Positions 59,040-64,000 of a stretch of DNA of 64,000 bases are shown one piece after another. The stretch's first letter is position 1, and each line of letters begins with the position of its first letter. Position numbers and translations under genes: made by a program. Under the pieces are notes generated by a model. That model did no database searches. It saw only the letters and a program-made list of their open reading frames with translations, and was not told the DNA's origin. The stretch is from Streptomyces echinatus (GTDB lineage Bacteria; Actinomycetota; Actinomycetes; Streptomycetales; Streptomycetaceae): assembly GCF_014203595.1 (NCBI RefSeq), contig NZ_JACHJK010000011.1, forward strand, positions 248,001-312,000, written 5' to 3'.

Positions 59040-59858
59040 TCAGTATCCGCCGCGCACCGGCGGATAGCCGTAGCCGCCGGCCGGGGCCTGCGGCGGGGCC
59101 GGGAGCTGGAGCTGGGGCTGCGGTGCGGGGGCGTGGGCCTCGCGGTCGTAGAAGGGGCGGGCGTTGACCCGCATCCACATCACCACCGGGTCGTAGTCGT
59201 CGCTCATCGCGACCGTCGACACCGGCAGGCCCTCCGGGACGGCGCCGACGGACTGCTGCATCATCGCGCGGACCGAGTCGACCGCGGCCGGCGAGGTGTC
59301 GTAGACGTCCAGGCCGAGGGCGAGGTACGGCGCGCCGAGCGCGGGTTGCACCCAGGCGCGGCGCAGCGAGCGGAGCGCGGGGGTGCGGTGCGCGTTCTGC
59401 GCGAGCAGGGCGTAGAACTGCGGGATCTCGATGCCGGGCTCCGAGAGGCGGAGGGGGCCGGCGGGCTGTCGCTCCAGGCCGGTGGCGATACGGCGCAGGT
59501 CCAGCCAGGGGATGCCGACACCGCCGCCCGCGGCGTGCGGGTTGAGCCAGAGGCCGTAGTGGTCCGGGTAGAGGGTGCGGGCGACGTCCAGGCCGTCGAC
59601 CACTTCGTAGGAACGGTTCCAGCCGCTGGCCGACAGTTCCTGGGCGGAGGTCACGCAGGGGGCGTAGTGGACGCCGTCCACCTCCATGTTCCCGTACTGG
59701 GCGTCCGGGGAGCCGCCCTGGCCGTGCCACAGGAGCATCCAGATCTGGCCGGAGGAGGGGGTGGCGAGGGCGCGCAGCAGGGCCTCGTACGCGTCGTAGC
59801 GTCCGGGCGTGACCTGGCGCAGCATGTGCTCGACGCTGCCGCTGTGGCTCGCGCTCAC
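59040..59858 (-). CDS. SseB-family protein (paralogue 1)
   Basis: A 272-residue cytoplasmic protein with the two SseB blocks: an N-terminal domain (LRALATPSSGQIWMLLWHGQGGSPDAQYGNMEVDGVHYAPCVTSAQELSASGW) and a C-terminal SseB-C domain (PALRSLRRAWVQPALGAPYLALGLDVYD). The end is a Pro/Gln/Gly-rich tail (PQPQLQLPAPPQAP). SseB overproduction in E. coli changes serine sensitivity; the mechanism is unknown. A second copy lies upstream (157 bases) on the same strand and the glycine-cleavage genes are next on the other strand. GTG start. Confidence 0.8.
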   Translation of the reverse strand: MSASHSGSVEHMLRQVTPGRYDAYEALLRALATPSSGQIWMLLWHGQGGSPDAQYGNMEVDGVHYAPCVTSAQELSASGWNRSYEVVDGLDVARTLYPDHYGLWLNPHAAGGGVGIPWLDLRRIATGLERQPAGPLRLSEPGIEIPQFYALLAQNAHRTPALRSLRRAWVQPALGAPYLALGLDVYDTSPAAVDSVRAMMQQSVGAVPEGLPVSTVAMSDDYDPVVMWMRVNARPFYDREAHAPAPQPQLQLPAPPQAPAGGYGYPPVRGGY

Positions 59859-60015
59859 CTGTCGTACCGGCCCTTCTTTTCAGTGCCCCGCGTTCGGAGA
59901 CAGCTTAAGCGCCTGAGAGCTCGGGGCCCCGGGGGTCGTGCGCGCGTGCGGGTCGTGGTGGGATCCCGCGCGGTTCCCCGCGCCCCTTCGGGCCGGGCCG
60001 ACTCCGGGCGGGAAT

Positions 60016-60807
60016 CTAGTGACCGTACTGATGGAACGGCCGGACGTTCGTCTTCAGCCAGTCGGCGACCGGGTCCTGCGCCACGTCCAGCAGGATCAGG
60101 TTGACCGGCCACTTGACCGGGACTTTGCCGAGGGCCCTGCCCAGGGCCTCCAGCGGCCGGGCGCGGAGATCGCCCTCCCACTGGGAGAGTTCGACGCCGA
60201 CGAACAGCACCGGGTCGGCCGTCTCGACGGCGGCCAGGCAGCGGCGGGCGGTGAGGACCACGCCGGTCTCGGCGAACTCGGCGGAGGCGGCGGAGAGGAA
60301 GTCGACCGGGTCGTCCTGCCAGTCGGGCTCGAAGAGGCGGACCCGGCCGCCGGTGCCGGGGCCGTCGAGCGGGGTGCGGCCCACCCGGCACAGCTCGGCC
60401 ACGGCCTCGGGCGGCAGGGGTATGCCGACCACGCCGTCGGGGTTGACCGCGATGCCCACCTGCGGGGGCAGGCCGCGGGCGAACTCCCCCGCCGGGGCGA
60501 TGGTGTACGACATGTGAGGGCCGGTGACCTGGCGCAGCTGTTCCTCGGAGCTGAACACCGGGACGTACGCCTGGCCGTCGATCTCCAGTGTCGGCAGGTC
60601 CAGCGGGACGCTGTCCGGGCCCCCTCCGTTGGGCAGCGGGATCCACAGGAAGCTGCGGCCGAGGACCTCGACGATCCGGCCGCCCGCGGCGGGGATGCCG
60701 AGGGAGGCCGAGAGCACCTCCTCCAGCTCGTTGCCGGGCCAACCGCCGTGCGGGTGGGGGTGCGCCTGTGCCGGGAAGTCCGTGGGAAAGTCCGCCGGGA
60801 AGTCCAT
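60016..60807 (-). CDS. SseB-family protein (paralogue 2)
   Basis: A 263-residue paralogue: ELEEVLSASLGIPAAGGRIVEVLGRSFLWIPLPNGGG and IDGQAYVPVFSSEEQLRQV form the SseB N-domain, then LPPQVGIAVNPDGVVGIPLPPEAV and the C-terminal domain (LTARRCLAAVETADPVLFVGVELSQ, ending KTNVRPFHQYGH). The start MDFPADFPTDFPAQAHPHPHGG is a short Phe/Pro-repeat. It lies 66 bases downstream of the P-loop gene and ahead of paralogue 1, so all three may be co-transcribed. ATG 60807. Confidence 0.8.
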   Translation of the reverse strand: MDFPADFPTDFPAQAHPHPHGGWPGNELEEVLSASLGIPAAGGRIVEVLGRSFLWIPLPNGGGPDSVPLDLPTLEIDGQAYVPVFSSEEQLRQVTGPHMSYTIAPAGEFARGLPPQVGIAVNPDGVVGIPLPPEAVAELCRVGRTPLDGPGTGGRVRLFEPDWQDDPVDFLSAASAEFAETGVVLTARRCLAAVETADPVLFVGVELSQWEGDLRARPLEALGRALGKVPVKWPVNLILLDVAQDPVADWLKTNVRPFHQYGH

Positions 60808-60873
60808 CTGCCTACCGCCTGCTGGTAACCACTGCTGTGAGCAGAAAGGCTAGCGGGTGGCGGTGACAGCCCC

Positions 60874-61539
60874 TCACCGAGTGAAGCCGACGCGGCCCAG
60901 GACGTCCGCCGCATCCCGGTCGAGCAGCACCGCCGCCCCGCAGCCGGCGGGCAGCTCGCCCTCGCGCACCGCGCGCAGCAGCCGGGCGGTGGCACGGCGG
61001 TGGCGGCCGAAGGCGTAGCGGGAGACGCCGCGGCCGCGCTCGCGCTGGCCCTGCCGGGCCGTCTCGGGGGTGACGTCGAGGAGGAGCAGGTGCAGGGTGG
61101 CGCCGCGCCGCCGGGCCTCGCGGGCCAGCCAGGCCCGCACCCAGGGCTGGGCGCCGCAGTCGTGGACCACGACTCCCTCGCCGGTGCGCAGGGCGCGGCG
61201 CAGTCCGGCGTAGTGGTCGAGGCGGACCAGCGGGCGGTACAGGGCGTAGGGGAGCCAGCGGGGGGCGCGGGCGTCCCACCGGTCGCGGGTGTCCTGGGAG
61301 TCGACGCGGTGGCCGGTGACCGCGCGGTGCATCAGGGTGGACTTGCCGCTGCCGGGCAGGCCGGTGATCACGACCAGGTCGTGGCGGCCGAAGAGCAGGG
61401 CGTGCGGGCTGTGGCCGGCGCGGTCGCGCAGGTCGCGGACGACGGGGGCGGGGCGGTCCGCGCGCTCGCGGGCCGGGGCGGAGGGCTGCTTCGGTACCGC
61501 GATGCCCGCGTCGGTGGCGTAGGCCGATGTCCTGTTCAC
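60874..61539 (-). CDS. P-loop NTPase / kinase-like protein
   Basis: A 221-residue ATP-binding protein. Walker A GLPGSGKST is at about 60-68, with a Walker B-like VVVHDCGAQ and an arginine-rich lid (TARQGQRERGRGVSRYAFGRHRRATARLL), the arrangement of small nucleoside or gluconate-type kinases. The substrate is unknown. GTG 61539 has GGAGG nine bases upstream. It is divergent from the glycine riboswitch-gcvT unit and upstream of the SseB pair on the same strand. Confidence 0.75.
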   Translation of the reverse strand: MNRTSAYATDAGIAVPKQPSAPARERADRPAPVVRDLRDRAGHSPHALLFGRHDLVVITGLPGSGKSTLMHRAVTGHRVDSQDTRDRWDARAPRWLPYALYRPLVRLDHYAGLRRALRTGEGVVVHDCGAQPWVRAWLAREARRRGATLHLLLLDVTPETARQGQRERGRGVSRYAFGRHRRATARLLRAVREGELPAGCGAAVLLDRDAADVLGRVGFTR

Positions 61540-61725
61540 CGTGATCGTCCTCCCCAGTGGGTCCGGTCATCCCCATGCCCGTTCTATGTAAAGAGAAGGT
61601 AATGGGCAACGGTCGGCGCTTCGTGCGCGTACTGCCACAGGTCGGTCACAAAGAGCACGCTCTGGCTGGCCGGGGTCGGCCGTGCAATGATGTGCGCGCC
61701 AACTGCATACCGGCCGTTTGAATCC

Positions 61726-61949
61726 GCGCGGGAGAGTCCCCGGGTCCTCTGGACCCCCGGGGCGCCGAAGGAGCAAGTCCCTCCCTTGAATCTCTCAGGC
61801 CCCGTTACCGCGCGGGCGAGGCACATCTGAAAAGCGGGCCGCTGCGAAGTGGCTCCACCCAAGGTGCAAACCGTGATCGTCCCCGTGGCGGTCGTGGCGA
61901 ACCTCTCAGGTTCCGATGACAGATGGGGAGGAACGTTCCTCGCCCCATC
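61726..61949 (+). ncRNA. tandem glycine riboswitch (gcvT leader)
   Basis: Two glycine aptamers in tandem. Aptamer 1 has GGAGAG (61731-61736), GCGCCGAAGGAGCAA (61762-61776) and CTCTCAGG (61792-61799). Aptamer 2 has the CCCAAGGTGCAAACC loop (61858-61872), CCTCTCAGG (61902-61910) and the GATGACAGATGGGG core (61915-61928). These match the RF00504 consensus. The last core strand (GATGGGG) also pairs with CCCCATC (61943-61949) around a further AGGAACGTTCCT palindrome, giving a hairpin (61922-61949) mutually exclusive with aptamer 2, a likely glycine-controlled terminator. Glycine riboswitches activating gcvT have been shown in Streptomyces griseus. Confidence 0.9.
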
Positions 61950-61975
61950 CCTGTGCCTTGGGAGACGACCGACCG

Positions 61976-63094
61976 ATGAGCAGTACCGAACTCCGTCACA
62001 CCGCGCTGGACGCGCTGCATCGCTCGCTGGGCGCGACGATGACCGACTTCGCCGGCTGGGACATGCCCCTGCGCTACGGCTCCGAACGCGACGAGCACAT
62101 CGCCGTGCGCACGAAGGCGGGTCTCTTCGACCTGTCCCACATGGGTGAGATCACCGTCACCGGCGCCGGGGCCGCCGCCCTGCTGAACTTCGCCCTGGTC
62201 GGCAACATCGCCTCCGTCGGCGTCGGCCGCGCCCGCTACACCATGATCTGCCGGGCCGACGGCGGCATCCTGGACGACCTGATCGTCTACCGGCTGGCCG
62301 AGACCGAGTACATGGTCGTGGCCAACGCCTCCAACGCCCAGGTGGTGCTGGACGCGCTGACCGAGCGTGCCGCCGGCTTCGACGCCGAGGTCCGTGACGA
62401 CCGGGACGCCTACGCGCTGATCGCCGTGCAGGGCCCGGAGTCCCCCGGCATCCTGAAGTCGCTCACCGACGCCGACCTGGACGGCCTGAAGTACTACGCC
62501 GGTCTGCCCGGCACGGTGGCCGGCGTCCCGGCGCTGATCGCCCGCACCGGCTACACCGGTGAGGACGGCTTCGAGCTGTTCGTGAAGCCCGAGCACGCGG
62601 TCGAGCTGTGGCAGGCGCTGACCAAGGCCGGCGAGGGCGTCGGCCTGGTGCCCTGCGGGCTGTCCTGCCGCGACACCCTCCGCCTGGAGGCGGGCATGCC
62701 GCTGTACGGGCACGAGCTGACCACCTCTCTGACGCCCTTCGACGCCGGGCTCGGGCGCGTGGTGAAGTTCGAGAAGGAGGGCGACTTCGTCGGGCGCGAG
62801 ACGCTCGCGCAGGCCGCCGAGCGGGCCGCTTCCGAGCCCCCGCGGGTCCTGGTCGGCCTGGTCGCCGAGGGCCGCCGGGTGCCGCGTGCCGGGTACCCCG
62901 TCGTCTCCGGCGGCGAGGTGATCGGCGAGGTCACCTCCGGTGCCCCCTCCCCCACCCTGGGCAAGCCGATTGCCATGGCCTACGTCGACGCGGCGCACGC
63001 CGCGCCGGGCACCGAGGGCGTCGGCGTGGACATCCGGGGCACCCACGAGCCGTACCAGGTCGTGGCGCTGCCGTTCTACAAGCGCCAGAAGTAA
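61976..63094 (+). CDS. gcvT: glycine cleavage system aminomethyltransferase (T-protein)
   Basis: A 372-residue folate-dependent T-protein releasing ammonia and passing a methylene to tetrahydrofolate. It opens with LRHTALDALHRSLGATMTDFAGWDMPLRYGSERDEHIAVRTKAGLFDLSHMGE, has the FLV-type core and a Lys-rich end. Folate contacts (Asp in GYTGEDGFELF, and the conserved Arg/Glu) are in place. ATG 61976 is preferred over the frame's upstream ATG because the riboswitch spans the latter. The 3' end repeats just downstream. Start of the gcvT-gcvH-glyA one-carbon unit. Confidence 0.96.
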   Translation: MSSTELRHTALDALHRSLGATMTDFAGWDMPLRYGSERDEHIAVRTKAGLFDLSHMGEITVTGAGAAALLNFALVGNIASVGVGRARYTMICRADGGILDDLIVYRLAETEYMVVANASNAQVVLDALTERAAGFDAEVRDDRDAYALIAVQGPESPGILKSLTDADLDGLKYYAGLPGTVAGVPALIARTGYTGEDGFELFVKPEHAVELWQALTKAGEGVGLVPCGLSCRDTLRLEAGMPLYGHELTTSLTPFDAGLGRVVKFEKEGDFVGRETLAQAAERAASEPPRVLVGLVAEGRRVPRAGYPVVSGGEVIGEVTSGAPSPTLGKPIAMAYVDAAHAAPGTEGVGVDIRGTHEPYQVVALPFYKRQK

Positions 63095-63138
63095 CGACCG
63101 GGCGCGCCACACGGCGTCAGAAGCAACGACCGAGCGCG
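63082..63138. repeat. 25-bp direct duplication of the gcvT 3' end
   Basis: Two 25-base copies (63082-63106 and 63114-63138) with three mismatches and a 32-base period. The first copy contains the last codons and stop of gcvT. The rest of the 169-base gap before gcvH shows no gene. Confidence 0.7.
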
Positions 63139-63263
63139 GTCGCGTGTCTGCGGGGCCCCGGCCCCGTGGCCGGCGCGTGACCCTGCGCACACCCGCCGCT
63201 CACCAGCGGTTCCCGCAGTCCCCCCGTCATCAGCACTCCCGCGCGTACAGGAGAATTCAGGCC

Positions 63264-63641
63264 ATGAGCAACCCCCAGCAGCTGCGCTACAGCAAGGAGC
63301 ACGAGTGGCTGTCGGCCGCCGAGGACGGCGTCTCGACGGTCGGCATCACGGAGCACGCGGCCAACGCGCTCGGCGACGTGGTGTTCGTCCAGCTCCCCGA
63401 GGCCGGTTCCACGGTGTCCGCGGGCGAGACCTGCGGCGAGCTGGAGTCGACGAAGTCGGTCTCCGACCTGTACTCGCCGGTCACCGGTGAGATCACCGAG
63501 GTCAACGAGGATGTCGTCAACGACCCGTCGCTGGTGAACTCCGCCCCCTTCGAGGGCGGCTGGCTGTTCAAGGTACGCGTCTCGGAGGAGCCGGCCGAGC
63601 TGCTCTCCGCCGACGAGTACACCGCCTTCACCACCGGCTGA
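63264..63641 (+). CDS. gcvH: glycine cleavage system H protein
   Basis: A 125-residue lipoyl carrier. The lipoylation site is Lys64 in GELESTKSVSDLYSP, flanked by the LGDVVFVQLPEAGSTV and VTGEITEVNEDV strands. It shuttles the aminomethyl group from P- to T- and L-proteins. AGGAG stands ten bases before the ATG. The stop overlaps the glyA ribosome-binding site, so glyA is translationally adjacent. Confidence 0.97.
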   Translation: MSNPQQLRYSKEHEWLSAAEDGVSTVGITEHAANALGDVVFVQLPEAGSTVSAGETCGELESTKSVSDLYSPVTGEITEVNEDVVNDPSLVNSAPFEGGWLFKVRVSEEPAELLSADEYTAFTTG

Positions 63642-63655
63642 GGAGTCGTAGCCCC

Positions 63656-64000
63656 ATGACTGTCCTGAACACGTCTCTGCACGAGCTGGACCCGGAGATC
63701 GCCGCCGCGGTCGACGCCGAGCTGGACCGCCAGCAGTCGACCCTGGAGATGATCGCCTCCGAGAACTTCGCGCCGCTCGCGGTCATGGAGGCGCAGGGCT
63801 CGGTCCTCACCAACAAGTACGCCGAGGGCTACCCGGGCCGCCGCTACTACGGCGGCTGCGAGCACGTCGACGTCGCCGAGCAGATCGCCATCGACCGGAT
63901 CAAGGAGCTGTTCGGCGCCGAGTACGCCAACGTGCAGCCCCACTCCGGCGCCTCCGCGAACCAGGCGGCCCTGTTCGCGCTGGCCCAGCCCGGGGACACG
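63656..64000 (+). CDS. glyA: serine hydroxymethyltransferase (N-terminal part, cut by window edge)
   Basis: The first 115 codons are present: LHELDPEIAAAVDAELDRQQSTLEMIASENFAPLAVMEAQGSVLTNKYAEGYPGRRYYGGCEHVDVAE and ANVQPHSGASANQAAL. These are the SHMT substrate-binding and PLP-phosphate blocks. The enzyme interconverts serine and glycine with tetrahydrofolate, completing the gcv one-carbon set. GAGGAG lies ten bases before the ATG, overlapping the gcvH stop. Confidence 0.96.
   Translation, partial: MTVLNTSLHELDPEIAAAVDAELDRQQSTLEMIASENFAPLAVMEAQGSVLTNKYAEGYPGRRYYGGCEHVDVAEQIAIDRIKELFGAEYANVQPHSGASANQAALFALAQPGDT

Noticed and set aside
62551..62976. Minus-strand open frame inside gcvT
   Set aside because: Shadow of gcvT with no ribosome-binding site or conserved motif.

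Overview
The window is a piece of a Streptomyces chromosome. The bases are very GC-rich, many starts are GTG, regulators and exported proteins are of actinomycete type, and the gene order (proline catabolism, serA, ilvC-N-B, a GGDEF/EAL protein, gatB-gatA-gatC, a second GGDEF/EAL protein, ligA, mnmA, cysteine desulfurase, an oligopeptide ABC transporter, gcvT-gcvH-glyA) is the one I know from the conserved core of Streptomyces genomes (roughly the S. coelicolor SCO5470-SCO5520 interval, from memory). No insertion sequence, prophage, tRNA, rRNA or CRISPR array was seen.

Layout. 1-9.4 kb: the edge of an AAC(2')-like acetyltransferase, an alpha/beta hydrolase, the proline-to-glutamate pathway (pruA and proline dehydrogenase, divergent from a PucR-type regulator), an FAD monooxygenase, and a TetR/MFS efflux divergon with a very compact promoter-operator. 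9.4-15.1 kb: serA and ilvC-ilvN-ilvB, the latter behind a branched-chain attenuator with a 13-residue leader peptide. 15.1-18.3 kb: a membrane PAS-GGDEF-degenerate-EAL protein (CdgC type) with a BldD-like box upstream. 18.5-27.9 kb: 2-hydroxyacid dehydrogenase, aldo/keto reductase, glucose/sorbosone dehydrogenase-type lipoprotein, a large LuxR-type ATPase regulator, several small proteins and an acetyltransferase. 28-31.5 kb: the tRNA amidotransferase operon gatC-gatA-small membrane protein-gatB. 31.6-33.2 kb: cupin, DUF4267 membrane protein and divergent TetR. 33.3-38.1 kb: RmdB-type GGDEF-EAL protein, with the only TTA codon I found in the window, and ligA. 38-44.7 kb: methionine synthase-like protein, SDR, LOG protein, DUF427, hydrolase, mnmA, Tat-type amidase, cysteine desulfurase. 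44.7-52 kb: two small membrane proteins divergent from a FabR-like TetR, a WYL regulator with a DinB-like partner, thioesterase, membrane esterase, TRIC channel and M1 peptidase. 52-58.7 kb: a five-gene oligopeptide ABC transporter (gene order C-A-B-D-F, all minus). 59-61.5 kb: two SseB paralogues and a P-loop protein. 61.7-64 kb: a tandem glycine riboswitch driving gcvT, then gcvH and the start of glyA.

How it fits together. Most of the window is amino-acid and one-carbon metabolism (proline, serine, glycine, isoleucine/valine, methionine) with two RNA-level sensors, plus thiolation and tRNA charging enzymes. Embedded in it are two cyclic-di-GMP proteins whose sequence-level controls differ: one has a BldD-like box, the other a TTA codon that would need the bldA tRNA. 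The most interesting material is regulatory rather than a new gene cluster: the c-di-GMP pair, the overlapping divergent promoters that predict leaderless mRNAs, the riboswitch expression platform and the SseB/glycine-cleavage neighbourhood.
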